Below the pieces are notes generated by a model, which did no database searches, was not told where the DNA came from, and saw nothing but the letters and a program-made list of their open reading frames with translations. Below are positions 44,898 through 54,700 of a DNA stretch of 64,000 nt, piece after piece. The DNA lies in NCBI GenBank assembly GCA_965178585.1, contig OZ238267.1, forward strand, positions 186,001-250,000. The letters run 5' to 3'. How positions within the stretch are numbered: position 1 is the stretch's first letter; the number at the start of each line of letters is the position of its first letter. This DNA is from Marifrigoribacter sp965178585 (lineage in GTDB: Bacteria; Bacteroidota; Bacteroidia; Flavobacteriales; Flavobacteriaceae). The position numbers and the translations under genes are program-made.

Positions 44898-47027
44898 ATG
44901 AGAAAAATCTATTATATTTTATGGGTATCGCTTGTATTAATTTCCTGTGAAGCGCTTCTTATTGAGCCCGACTTATCTAGTAGTAATGTTACAGTTCTTG
45001 CTCCTTTAAACAATACGGTGGTAGAAAGCAATAACGTTAACTTTAATTGGGATGCAGTAACCGATGCCACAAAGTACCAACTTCAAGTAGCACAGCCTGA
45101 TTTTGTTAACGCTTCACAGTTACTTGTAGATTCTATTATGCCTGAAACTTCTTATAACTTAACACTGGAACCTAATGAGTATCAATGGAGGGTAAAAGCA
45201 ATGAACGAAAACTCAGAAACAGTTTATTCTACAGTTAATTTTACAGTACAGCCCGAAGTTTTTGAAGAAGATATTTCAGAGCAGACTCTAGTACTAATAG
45301 CTCCAAGTAATGATTCCATATTGGAGGTAAACCCTATTGTCTTTACTTGGGAAGAAATAGAATTTGCAGAGAGCTATATCTTACAAATAGCCACTCCTGA
45401 TTTTGAAAATGCTACTCAAGTAGTGGTGGACGAAATAGTCTTTGGAACTACCTCAGAGCAAAGTTTGGTAGATGGTCAGTATCAATGGCGAGTTAAGGCT
45501 AAAAATAGCGCCTCAGAAACCCTTTTTACATCTTCTAATTTTAATGTGGAGCTCATCCCTATAGAAGTTGATATTTCAGATGAAATAATAGTGCTTACCG
45601 CTCCTAGCGAAGGATCTGAATTGGATACCAATCCTGTTATATTTTCTTGGGAGGAATTAGAAACGGCCGAAAACTATGTATTACAGATTGCCACTCCTAA
45701 TTTTGAAAACCCAGCTCAAATTGTGGTTGATATTAGTTTAGCTGAAAATAGCTCTGAGCAGACTCTCGTTGATGGTACTTATCAATGGAGAGTAAAGGGA
45801 GTCAATAGTGTTTCTGAGACCGATTTTACTACCGCAAGTTTTACGATGCAAATTGATGGAAGTAATGATATCTCTGATCAAACAGTCTTATTAATTGCAC
45901 CAAGTAACGGTTCTGAATTAAACGACAGTGATATTTCCTTTAATTGGGAGGCTGTCCCCTATGCTGAGAATTATAAACTTCAAATTGCTACTCCAAATTT
46001 TGATAACCCAACACAGGTACTGGTAGATGAAATGCTAACTGAAACATCCTTTGATCATACATTTATTGAGGGTTCTTATCAGTGGAGGGTCAAGGCGATT
46101 AATAGTTCCTCAGAAACTAACTATACTACTTCCAGTTTTACTGTACTACTAAATGTAGGTAATGATATATCTGGAGAATTAGTTTCGCTGATTGCTCCCA
46201 GTAATGGATCTGTTTTAGACATCAACCCCATTACTTTTACTTGGAATTCAGTACCCTTTGCAGAGGATTATGTTTTACAGATTGCTACTCCAAATTTTAC
46301 AAACCCAACACAGGTTGTTGTAGATGAAACCTTAACTGAAACTTCTTCTACTCAATCCTTAGAAGATGGTAATTACCAGTGGAGAGTCAAGGCTAGAAAT
46401 AGTAGTTCAGAGACTCTCTACTCTGTAAATTCATTTGAAGTAGATACAGGAATCGCTTTTGCAGATAGGGAAGTGATCGTTATTTCTCCTCCAGATGGTT
46501 TTGTAAGTAATCTAGCTACGATGAATTTACAATGGCAATCCGTTGAAGATGCAACCCTTTATCGTATTCAGATTTTAGATGCAAATACCTCTGAGCTAAT
46601 AGATGAAGAAACCACCAGTCAAACGACCATCGCTTATAATTTTCCTGAAGGAAACCTTATCTGGCAGGTAAGAGCTGAAACTTCCAGTGAAAGTACTCAA
46701 TATACTGCTCAAGACATCACCATAGATAGTATAGCGCCCAATATTCCTTTACTGTTAACTCCCATAGATTCCGAAATACTTAATTCCACTACAGTGAATT
46801 TCACTTGGTCTAGAACACCCATTGAGGGGACTGTCGAAACTGATCGTATATATATCTATGAAGATGAAAACTTAACCAATTTAGTTTTGGAACAAGAAGT
46901 ATCTGGAGGTTCTTTTTCTACAACTATGAGTAATAATCAGACCTACTATTGGCTTATGAAAGCTTTTGATGTAGCAGGGAACCAAAGTGAGAACAGTGAG
47001 ATATTTAGTTTTACCATAACCCCTTAA
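44898..47027 (+). CDS. lipoprotein with about seven Ig/fibronectin-like repeats
   Basis: From the ATG at 44898 the protein has about 709 residues and a lipobox ending LVLISC; an ATG at 44877 is an alternative start overlapping the previous gene. It holds tandem units of about 95 residues with the patterns LLIAPSNGSELN, FNWEAVPYAENYKLQIATPN and GSYQWRVKAINSSSET. Five are close copies and two are more diverged (about residues 480-709). Such repeats form beta-sandwich rods. Its place inside a secretion operon suggests a surface or periplasmic spacer that binds substrate or filament; this is inference. Confidence 0.75.
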   Translation: MRKIYYILWVSLVLISCEALLIEPDLSSSNVTVLAPLNNTVVESNNVNFNWDAVTDATKYQLQVAQPDFVNASQLLVDSIMPETSYNLTLEPNEYQWRVKAMNENSETVYSTVNFTVQPEVFEEDISEQTLVLIAPSNDSILEVNPIVFTWEEIEFAESYILQIATPDFENATQVVVDEIVFGTTSEQSLVDGQYQWRVKAKNSASETLFTSSNFNVELIPIEVDISDEIIVLTAPSEGSELDTNPVIFSWEELETAENYVLQIATPNFENPAQIVVDISLAENSSEQTLVDGTYQWRVKGVNSVSETDFTTASFTMQIDGSNDISDQTVLLIAPSNGSELNDSDISFNWEAVPYAENYKLQIATPNFDNPTQVLVDEMLTETSFDHTFIEGSYQWRVKAINSSSETNYTTSSFTVLLNVGNDISGELVSLIAPSNGSVLDINPITFTWNSVPFAEDYVLQIATPNFTNPTQVVVDETLTETSSTQSLEDGNYQWRVKARNSSSETLYSVNSFEVDTGIAFADREVIVISPPDGFVSNLATMNLQWQSVEDATLYRIQILDANTSELIDEETTSQTTIAYNFPEGNLIWQVRAETSSESTQYTAQDITIDSIAPNIPLLLTPIDSEILNSTTVNFTWSRTPIEGTVETDRIYIYEDENLTNLVLEQEVSGGSFSTTMSNNQTYYWLMKAFDVAGNQSENSEIFSFTITP

Positions 47028-47030
47028 ATT

Positions 47031-47489
47031 TTGAAAAATAAAAAAAACATAAAAATATTATTACCCGTAGTACTTATAATTTGGGGATTAGTGATCTATA
47101 ATATTGTAGATGCTTTTTCTAGTGAAGAGATCGCAGGTTCAAAAATGGATATGGCCCATTTTAAAGCTCCAAAAATAAAAGAAAAAGAAGTTTTCACCTT
47201 ACTTCCCATTGATAGTGATCCTTTTCTTGGAACGATGTATACAAAACCAAAAACTAAAGTAACCTCCAGAAGAAATCCAGTTCAAGAAATTGTTTGGCCT
47301 GCTATAGATTATGAAGGAGTAATTTCAGGAAAAACCTTTAAATCAACCATATTTATTATCTCTATTAACGGACAGCAACATTTAGTTAAAAAGGGTGATA
47401 CCCTTCAAGGTTTAAAAGTAATAAAAGGAAATACAAAACTTATAAAACTTAAATACAAAAGGCAAACCAAAGAGTTTCCGATAATGTGA
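47031..47489 (+). CDS. GspC/PilP-like protein
   Basis: This 152-residue protein starts at a TTG 3 bp after the previous stop. It has a TM helix (ILLPVVLIIWGLVIYNIVDA), a linker and a small beta domain (VISGKTFKSTIFIISINGQQ, then LVKKGDTLQGLKVIKGN). This is the homology-region layout of GspC and PilP, which connect the inner-membrane platform to the secretin. Its last codons overlap the next gene's GTG. The assignment is by topology and position, with weak motifs. Confidence 0.7.
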   Translation: MKNKKNIKILLPVVLIIWGLVIYNIVDAFSSEEIAGSKMDMAHFKAPKIKEKEVFTLLPIDSDPFLGTMYTKPKTKVTSRRNPVQEIVWPAIDYEGVISGKTFKSTIFIISINGQQHLVKKGDTLQGLKVIKGNTKLIKLKYKRQTKEFPIM

Positions 47490-48748
47490 ATACTTTAAAA
47501 AAAATAAAAGCTTCAGCGATGCAATTTGCTATCTTAGTATCGGTAATTATTGCGGTTTTATTGGGTAGTTTTTTAACCCTTACTCATACCCATCAGCTTT
47601 TTAATAGTCAATCCAAACTCTTTATTAAAAATATAGATGCAGCCAATGATGGAATTCAATTCGGTCTACAAGCTAGCAATTCATTTAGAGATTCTGTTTC
47701 AATAAAATCTTTAAATACAAATACTCTCCTTGGCAAAAATTTCTGGGGAGGATTTACTCAATTAGAATCCACTAGCAGATCCAAATCAAAGGAATTTAAG
47801 AAAATGGCGCTTGTCGCAAGTGAAATTTCTAATCCAGCTACTAGTATCTATATTTCAGAAAGCACCATTCCACTAGTCTTGGTAGGGAACACTAAAATTT
47901 CAGGAACTGCCTATATTTCAGATAAGGGCGTTAAATCGGGTAGCATTGCTGGTCATTATTATAATGGAGGAGAATTAATAGAAGGTAGAATCAATTATAA
48001 TGCAAGTTCACTGGCCAGCTTAGATCAAGATTGGACGATTCATATCAATAATCTTATCAATTATATCCCAAAACAGTCTGATGATATGATTTTAATAAAA
48101 GAAGAAAACAAAAATTCTTTTTTTAATCAGCCCCAGGTTATTTTTGAGAACGAGCCTTTGATCTTAAATGAAAAATATATTGGAAATATTATTATAAAGA
48201 GTGAAACAGAAATTTATATATCAAAATATGCATCTCTTAGCGATGTAACAGTAATTGCTCCCAAAATAACCATAGAAAAAGGGTTTATGGGTAGTGGTAG
48301 TTTTATTGCCAGTGAAAGTATATTTATTGAAGAGGAAGTAACCCTGAAGTATCCTTCTGCATTAGTGGTAGCTGAGCAAAAGGAAATTGAAGAAAATTCT
48401 AATTTAGAGACTCCTATGGTGGTTTCCAAAAATGCACGAATTAATGGAATCATTGTTTTTCTAAAAAATGAATCTTCTAATCAAAACATTAAAAACAGAA
48501 ATAAAATAGCTGTTGATATAAATGAATTGGCTAAGCTTCGAGGGCAAGTTTATTGCCAAGGAAACACACAATTATCTGGAACTGTATTTGGGTCTGTTTA
48601 CACTCAAAAATTTGTAACTAGAGGTTTTGGGTCGGTCTATGTAAATCATATTTTTAGTGGAAAGATACTTGCTAATGAGCTAAATCCTAAGTTTTGTGGA
48701 TTACCCTTTTCAAATTCCAACAAAGGCATTGTAAAATGGTTGTACTAA
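47486..48748 (+). CDS. GspK/PilX-position pilus protein with beta-helix-like body
   Basis: This 420-residue protein starts at GTG 47486. An N-terminal hydrophobic helix (AMQFAILVSVIIAVLLGSFL) resembles PilX/GspK N-termini but lacks the usual Glu at +5. The body from about 230 has stacked short strands (NIIIKSETEIYISKYASLSD, VTVIAPKITIEKGFMGSGSF, IASESIFIEEEVTL, LRGQVYCQGNTQLSG), like bactofilin or polymer-type beta helices. It overlaps the next pseudopilin gene by 13 bp. It may be a tip or scaffold protein of the filament. Unlike GspK no alpha domain is obvious. Confidence 0.6.
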   Translation: MNTLKKIKASAMQFAILVSVIIAVLLGSFLTLTHTHQLFNSQSKLFIKNIDAANDGIQFGLQASNSFRDSVSIKSLNTNTLLGKNFWGGFTQLESTSRSKSKEFKKMALVASEISNPATSIYISESTIPLVLVGNTKISGTAYISDKGVKSGSIAGHYYNGGELIEGRINYNASSLASLDQDWTIHINNLINYIPKQSDDMILIKEENKNSFFNQPQVIFENEPLILNEKYIGNIIIKSETEIYISKYASLSDVTVIAPKITIEKGFMGSGSFIASESIFIEEEVTLKYPSALVVAEQKEIEENSNLETPMVVSKNARINGIIVFLKNESSNQNIKNRNKIAVDINELAKLRGQVYCQGNTQLSGTVFGSVYTQKFVTRGFGSVYVNHIFSGKILANELNPKFCGLPFSNSNKGIVKWLY

Positions 48749-49059
48749 AAAAAATACGCGCAGCTACTTTGGTTGAAACCCTAATTGCTTCGGTAATTAT
48801 CGTGGTTGTTTTTATGATTGCTAGTATGAGTTTAAATAATATTTTTAAGGGCAGCTTAACTGGAAATGAGGATGTAGTTTTAAACCGAATCAAAGAGCTT
48901 ACCTATTTATATAAAAATGATAAAATTGACCTTCCTTTTTATCAGGAAGAAACTTATTGGGAAATCATTATTGAAAAAAGACAAGAGGAGGTGATCCTTT
49001 TTTATGAAAATAAGAATACATCGAAGAATCAAGAAATTTTAATAGGCTATGAACATTAA
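48736..49059 (+). CDS. minor pseudopilin
   Basis: From the ATG at 48736 (MVVLKKIRA|ATLVETLIASV) this 107-residue protein has a short basic leader, predicted cleavage after Ala9, Glu at +5 and the usual hydrophobic helix. A small soluble domain follows (YWEIIIEKRQEEVILFYENK). It fits GspH/GspI-type minor pseudopilins. It overlaps both neighbours (13 bp upstream, 11 bp downstream), so the block is translated as a tight operon. A longer frame from 48694 overlaps more and adds a non-pilin N-terminus, so it was rejected. Confidence 0.8.
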   Translation: MVVLKKIRAATLVETLIASVIIVVVFMIASMSLNNIFKGSLTGNEDVVLNRIKELTYLYKNDKIDLPFYQEETYWEIIIEKRQEEVILFYENKNTSKNQEILIGYEH

Positions 49060-49507
49060 AAAAGTACCTGGATTTACTCTTACCGAGATGCTGATTGTAC
49101 TTGCTATAAGTACGATTGTTGTAGGGTTGGCTTTTACTATAATTACTCTATTTTCAAAAAATGTGCGATTGATTCAAAACAATTACCAAAGTACCACTAA
49201 TACACATTTATTTAACCAGCAGCTTGCCTTAGATTTTAATAGATATCCAACTATTAACTATAATAATTTGGAAGAAGAACTAGTCTTTAAATCTCCCTTA
49301 GATTCTGTACGCTACAAATTTTTAGAAGAATGTGTCTTAAGAGATTTAGATACCCTTATAAAAACAACCTATCAAAAACAATTTTTCTTCTCTGGAGAAA
49401 AGGTAAGTCTTGGAAAGATAGATGCTATTAAACTAATAGTGCCTACCAACAAACAATTATTTATATATAAAGAAAACGATGCATTTAGCTATTTAAATGG
49501 GAATTAA
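49049..49507 (+). CDS. minor pseudopilin (GspJ/PilW-like)
   Basis: This 152-residue protein starts MNIKKVPG|FTLTEMLIVLAI, a textbook class III signal with Gly at -1 and Glu at +5. The soluble part (about 35-152) has the strands NTHLFNQQLALDFNRYPTIN and DSVRYKFLEECVLRDLDTLI, resembling GspJ. It overlaps gspF by 11 bp. It should join the tip of the pseudopilus. Confidence 0.85.
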   Translation: MNIKKVPGFTLTEMLIVLAISTIVVGLAFTIITLFSKNVRLIQNNYQSTTNTHLFNQQLALDFNRYPTINYNNLEEELVFKSPLDSVRYKFLEECVLRDLDTLIKTTYQKQFFFSGEKVSLGKIDAIKLIVPTNKQLFIYKENDAFSYLNGN

Positions 49508-50627
49508 ATTTGAAAACATATCGGCTAGTGAGTTAAATGCTACCAAAGAGTCTAAAACTTCTATTTTTAAAAAGGAAATTTCTCTTTTTGGAAATAACTT
49601 TTCTAATAAAAACAAAGAACATTTCTATTCGGAGCTAAGTATGTTATTAAACTCAGGAGTCAACCTTAAAAGATCACTGGATTTAATCTCTGAGATGCAG
49701 AAAAAACAAAAAGATAGAATTCTAATAGATCAGTTATCTAAAGAAATAGTTGAAGGGAGTTCACTATCGGATGCTATGAAGAAAAACAAAAGCTTCTCTC
49801 TTTATGAATATCATGCCATAAAGATAGGAGAACAAACAGGGCAACTTCATAAAATAACCAGCGACTTGCAAGAGTATTTCTCGCGTAAAAATGAACTTAA
49901 ACGACAGCTCATCTCTTCCTTGTCTTATCCTACCATTGTTTTGATAACTGCTGTATTGGTTGTACTTTTTATGCTCCGATTTGTAGTGCCTATGTTTGTA
50001 GATATTTTTAAACAAAATAAAGTAGAGCTTCCTTGGCTTACTCTTAAAATAGTTGATCTATCTAATTTTGTTGGAGATTATGGGTATTTAGCTTTTATCA
50101 TATTTATTGCCTTACTTATTTTATTAAAAAGATTTTCTAAAAACGATTTTTTTTATAAAAACTTAGGAAACTTACAACTCAAAATTCCGGTTCTTGGAAC
50201 TTATATAAAAAAAATATACCTGATTCAATTTACCCAAGCTATGGCACTGCTCACCTTTGCAAAAATTCCAGTAGTTAAGGGAATACAATTGGTTGGTGAT
50301 ATGATTCATTTTTATCCCTTGCAAAGTACCCTACAGATAATAGAGAAAGACATCATACAGGGAGAGCGATTAAACGAGTGCTTTAAAAAACATTCTTTCT
50401 ATGATAAAAAAATGATTGCTCTTTTAAAAGTAGCAGAAGAAACTAATCAAACAGAGTATATTTTTCAAAAACTATACGATCAATATTCAATAGAAATAAA
50501 ACATCAAGGACAGATCATATCCAATGTGTTAAATTTTATTCTTACACTTTTTGTGGGGCTAATAGTAGGAATTATACTTGTTGCGATGTATATGCCGATG
50601 TTTAGGCTTAGTAGTGTGATTGGGTAA
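49497..50627 (+). CDS. gspF: type II secretion inner-membrane platform protein GspF
   Basis: This 376-residue protein has two T2SSF domains. The first spans about 35-160 (FYSELSMLLNSGVNLKRSLD, IKIGEQTGQLHKITSDLQEY) and is followed by TM helices (PTIVLITAVLVVLFMLRFVV, and a second near YLAFIIFIALLILLKRF). The second spans about 240-360 (FTQAMALLTFAKIPVVKGIQ, LLKVAEETNQTEYIFQKLYD) with a final TM. It is the conserved polytopic core that the GspE ATPase turns or pushes. It is the last gene of the plus-strand block. Confidence 0.93.
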   Translation: MGIKFENISASELNATKESKTSIFKKEISLFGNNFSNKNKEHFYSELSMLLNSGVNLKRSLDLISEMQKKQKDRILIDQLSKEIVEGSSLSDAMKKNKSFSLYEYHAIKIGEQTGQLHKITSDLQEYFSRKNELKRQLISSLSYPTIVLITAVLVVLFMLRFVVPMFVDIFKQNKVELPWLTLKIVDLSNFVGDYGYLAFIIFIALLILLKRFSKNDFFYKNLGNLQLKIPVLGTYIKKIYLIQFTQAMALLTFAKIPVVKGIQLVGDMIHFYPLQSTLQIIEKDIIQGERLNECFKKHSFYDKKMIALLKVAEETNQTEYIFQKLYDQYSIEIKHQGQIISNVLNFILTLFVGLIVGIILVAMYMPMFRLSSVIG

Positions 50628-50809
50628 ATTAAAAAAAGAACTCGACCCTTTCATTTTCAAAACAATCCATTATTTGGGACTATTTATTATAAAATAGTCG
50701 TAGAGATAGCACTGGATTGCTTGTTCAATTAGTGTTCTCTTTATTGACTCTGGTTGTTTTAGGACTTATCCAATTTGTAAAATGGTTTAGGTCATAATTA
50801 TCAAAATAG
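50628..50809. other. intergenic region with inverted-repeat arm
   Basis: The 16-mer CGTAGAGATAGCACTG at 50699-50714 and about 24 bp to its left mirror 42651-42690. No gene was recognised here. Confidence 0.45.
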
Positions 50810-50841
50810 AAAAAGAGGCTGTCGATCGACAGCCTCTTTTT
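50810..50841. terminator. perfect 32-bp palindromic terminator
   Basis: Arms AAAAAGAGGCTGTC and GACAGCCTCTTTTT flank GATC, giving a perfect stem with A- and T-runs. It ends transcription of the secretion block (plus) and the second RHS operon (minus), whose last gene stops at 50854. Confidence 0.8.
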
Positions 50842-50853
50842 TATGTTTAAAAT

Positions 50854-51201
50854 CTATTCTTCATCTGATAAACCTTTATGAATAGCACTTAATTCGCTAG
50901 ATGTTATTTCCCTTTCATGAATTTCTTCCCAAAGGGTAACGACCTCTTCATAATTACTTATACCTAAATCCTTTACTGAGTAAGCCCACAAACTTATCGA
51001 ATATAAGTATGCCTTGTGTCTAGCTTCTTCTTGGCTTTTGTCACCGTATCCAACTATCATTTTACTAAAATCTAGTTTTCCTCCAACACTTTCGTTTTTA
51101 ATATAATTTTTTACGTTTTGAATGGAATCATTCTTATTATTGTGTTGTGAATAACAAAAATTTATAGAGAAGGATAAGAGTAATAAGAAAATAAATTTCA
51201 T
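50854..51201 (-). CDS. small secreted protein downstream of RHS B2
   Basis: This 115-residue protein has a Sec signal (MKFIFLLLLSFSINFCYSQ) and a helical mature part (EEARHKAYLYSISLWAYSVK, then EEVVTLWEEIHERE). No family recognised. It is the last gene of the second YD-repeat operon, before the palindromic terminator. The position suits an immunity or accessory protein. Confidence 0.55.
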   Translation of the reverse strand: MKFIFLLLLSFSINFCYSQHNNKNDSIQNVKNYIKNESVGGKLDFSKMIVGYGDKSQEEARHKAYLYSISLWAYSVKDLGISNYEEVVTLWEEIHEREITSSELSAIHKGLSDEE

Positions 51202-51208
51202 ATTTATA

Positions 51209-51703
51209 TTAATTAAAATTTAAATTAACTTTCAATTCTTTAACTTTCTTTTTAAAAGAAAGAGAATCCAAAGGTCCAGTTATTTGAGAATTAATAAATT
51301 CCATAAAATCCTCACCTTTGTCTTTTGATAGTGGTGTATCCATATATTTATCATTTATATCAAAATCCTTATTAATTATCCAAAATTGTGCAGTTTTATT
51401 TTTTTTTAATATAGACTTTGCAATTATCCAATGTTCATTTGATTCTGCTTTGTCTATGTATTCTGCATAGCTACCTTCATCATTATAATGATTTTCATAC
51501 GTTGGTATAACATAGAAACCTCCAGTACAACATTTTTCTTCCTTTTTTGGAGGGCAAAAAATTATTACTCTGTCTTCTAATTTGTCTCCTTCAAAAATCA
51601 TAAAGTTATTTCCTAAATCATGTGACCCATAAAAATCACAATTACAAGAAACAAACAATAATGTTGTTAATGCAAGTAATGTTATTTTTAATATGTCTTT
51701 CAT
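51209..51703 (-). CDS. lipoprotein downstream of RHS B2
   Basis: This 164-residue protein has a lipobox ending LLFVSC (Cys20), then a Cys-rich start (CNCDFYGS) and a further Cys pair (EEKCCTGGFYV). The mature part appears alpha/beta (AEYIDKAESNEHWIIAKSIL). It starts 4 bp after the RHS B2 stop. As a periplasm-facing lipoprotein beside a polymorphic C-terminus it is the best immunity candidate of this operon; unproven. Confidence 0.55.
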   Translation of the reverse strand: MKDILKITLLALTTLLFVSCNCDFYGSHDLGNNFMIFEGDKLEDRVIIFCPPKKEEKCCTGGFYVIPTYENHYNDEGSYAEYIDKAESNEHWIIAKSILKKNKTAQFWIINKDFDINDKYMDTPLSKDKGEDFMEFINSQITGPLDSLSFKKKVKELKVNLNFN

Positions 51704-51707
51704 AATG

Positions 51708-54700
51708 TTATAGTTTGTTTCCCGTAGGAAATTGTGGTGTAAAAGTACTTGGTTTATTTAATGTCCCAGTACCATAATAAAATGTTTTAAACCCATGAGA
51801 ATTATTAAGTCCGTTTAATGCTCTTTCTGCTCTTATTAAGTTTTTTCGTAAAGGAGAACCTCCTAGATTCCAATCATAATCAGTTGCTTCATTATTAACA
51901 ATTGATACATTTCCTGTTGTCTTATTATTAAGTATCATGTCTACACGACCTAACGCATAAACAGTCCCTTTTAGTTTATCATTAACAGAAGATGCAGCCA
52001 AGTTTCCTAAGTTTAATAAATTTTGAGGTTCTGAATTACCAACAGTAGCAAAATTTGATGTGGATAAATTTCCAAAATCAAGTTTAGATGAGTCAAGATA
52101 TAATGTATTATCAGCTGTCGGATTTTCTAATGCTCCTGGATTAGCTTTTGCCCAGTCAATTCCTTCAGACCTTGTAACAAAACCATCATAATCTGGTCTA
52201 TCTTTTAAACCGTCATAATGACTAACTAAATTATTAACAGCAGCACCGTTTTCTAAGCCTTCAGTACCTTGGTTTTTTGAAAGAGCATCATCATGAGACA
52301 TCCCTTGTGTAAAATCACCCTTATCCATTACGATTGCTTGACCTTGTAACCCCTCATCATCAGTACCTAAAAAGTTTCCACCAGTATCATAAATAGGTGC
52401 CATTGCTTCTCGACCATCTGGGTCAATAAAAAATACTGGATTATTTAAAGTATAGTTATATGGAGACAAATCTATGAAATCTTCTGCAAGAGGGTCTAGA
52501 TTCATCCATCTTCCAAGAGCAGCATCATAATTCCTAAATCCAAAATCATACCAATTTAAATCTAATTCTTCTTGGTATTGTTTTCCACCAAATTTCCAGT
52601 TCTGAGCGAGGTCATTCCCTCCTTGAATGATATTATTATACCCTTTCTGTTTCAAGCCAAATGGATAGTAATTAGATTCTTCAATGATCTCAGTAGTTGG
52701 ATCGATGGTTCCATTTAAATCGGCATCTGAGTATGATAACCTTACATTTCCAAGGTGATCTTTATATTGGAAGACATAATTATAATCTGAGTAAGTGATA
52801 GTCCCTGAACCACCATCAAATCCTGTTACAGACTTCTCAGTTCGAGTTCCTCCCACTACTGTAGGTATAATATATCCTTCAGGATGATTAAAGAATTGTA
52901 GGTGCATATTATTCACAGATTCATTGTCCGAATATACGAAATTTCCTGCATATTCTGTATGGGTATCAGGGACTCCGTTTTTATGAAATACTTTCTTTAG
53001 TTTTACTCCTGTTGCATCATATGTGTATGTTATGGTACCTGTCCCTACGCTATTACTTATAGTAACTACCTCTGGGAGATTCAGATGATTATAGATTATA
53101 CTGGAAATACCCTTGTTCTCATCTTTAGTTATATTACCATTATCATCATAATCGTAATCATTTCCTGTATTGATTCCATCTTTGAACCCATATTCTCGTA
53201 ATGAGTAATAAATTGATTCACTTACTTTTTGAAGTTGGTTACCAGTATATGTATAGGTTAAATCATCCCACATACCACTCATTAAACCATCATTATCCCA
53301 ACCATATCTTTTTAGCGATTGAATGTTCCCATTTTTATCATAACTCACATTTTGTAGATCAGTATTGTTAGATACATTTAAATTCTCTCCCTGTCTACCA
53401 GAGGCTCCTGTGATTCTATTTAAATCATCATAGCTATACAAATAATCTCTTTTTACTTCATCGATTTTAGTTTTCCAAATGGTCTGCGAGATGTTTCCAT
53501 TATAAAGCGGTGTTCCATTTACTAAATCACTTGGATGATTATAGTTGATCCTAAAATTAAACAAATCGTTATATATATCTAAATCATTTTTATTTTCTCC
53601 AGCATCTATATTATTAATATCAGTAAGCCAGCCCCTAATATTGTATTTGTAGTTAACTGTTTGAAGGATTCCATCGTTCTTCCCAAAGAGGTACAATCCA
53701 CTAATACTTCCTAGCCCATAGAATGAAGCTTTTCCTACTAATGGATAATCAAAATGATCCGTAGGTAAAACGGGTGTGGAATTAGCATCTATAGTCATTA
53801 GAAGGTTATTATTATGATAGTATTTAACCGATAAACTAGATCTTATAACTCTAAATAAATCTCCTGTTTGATAGGTTCCATAACTTGTGGTTTGTTCTAC
53901 TCCTGCCACAATTATTTTTACATCGTTTAGGTTGTTAATATTATCGTAGCTTAGTGAAATTCCATAATCAAAATATTCAGGATCAAGATTTGAATTAGAG
54001 GTCTTTAATAAACCTACTCTTAAAGTTCTATTATCTTCTTCAACAATAAAATCGATTCCTCCAGAAACCTCACTTGGGATCTCTCCTTTGGTTTTTAAGG
54101 TTGCTTTCCACTCTTCACTTGCATTTGTACTTGTAATCAATCCGTCACTAGTTACATCTACATTACCTAAATCAGTATAACCATCTAAAACTGCAATACC
54201 TCCAACTTCTTTTATAATCAATTGTCCTAGTTCATCATAATGATTAGAAGAAATTAGTTGTGGCTGCTCATCATTTATTTTTTGTTGGTGCTTCAACATT
54301 CTTCCCATATGATCGTAGGTAAAATAGTCATAGGTATGAATCACTGGATTAATTCCTTTACTATGAGTTGAAGTGCTTTCGATTACTTTTCCTGTAAAAT
54401 CCAATTGGGTATAGGATATATCGTCCGAATCTAAATATTCATTTACAGAACGAACATAGATAGCCCTTCCTTTATCATCATAACCCGTAAAGGAGGTAAT
54501 CCAATCATTGGTAGTATCATCCATTACTCTGACCTTAGAGACCGTAGGTAAACCTTTGACATTGCTTGCTGTTGGTGTTCCATAAACCATAGCGGGTACT
54601 GTCATGTTATTAGTATCAACATAATTATCGTAATAACTAACTGTTAACACTTTTAAATCCAAATTTACATTTGGAAAGGTAAAATTGGTATAATACAAAT

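Noticed and set aside
48694..48735. longer start for the first minor pseudopilin
   Set aside because: The extra residues are antisense to pilin logic; the ATG at 48736 gives a proper short leader.
50687..50800. short membrane-like ORF RRDSTGLLVQLVFSLL...
   Set aside because: It starts inside the inverted-repeat arm with no start codon or upstream signal; likely chance hydrophobic frame.
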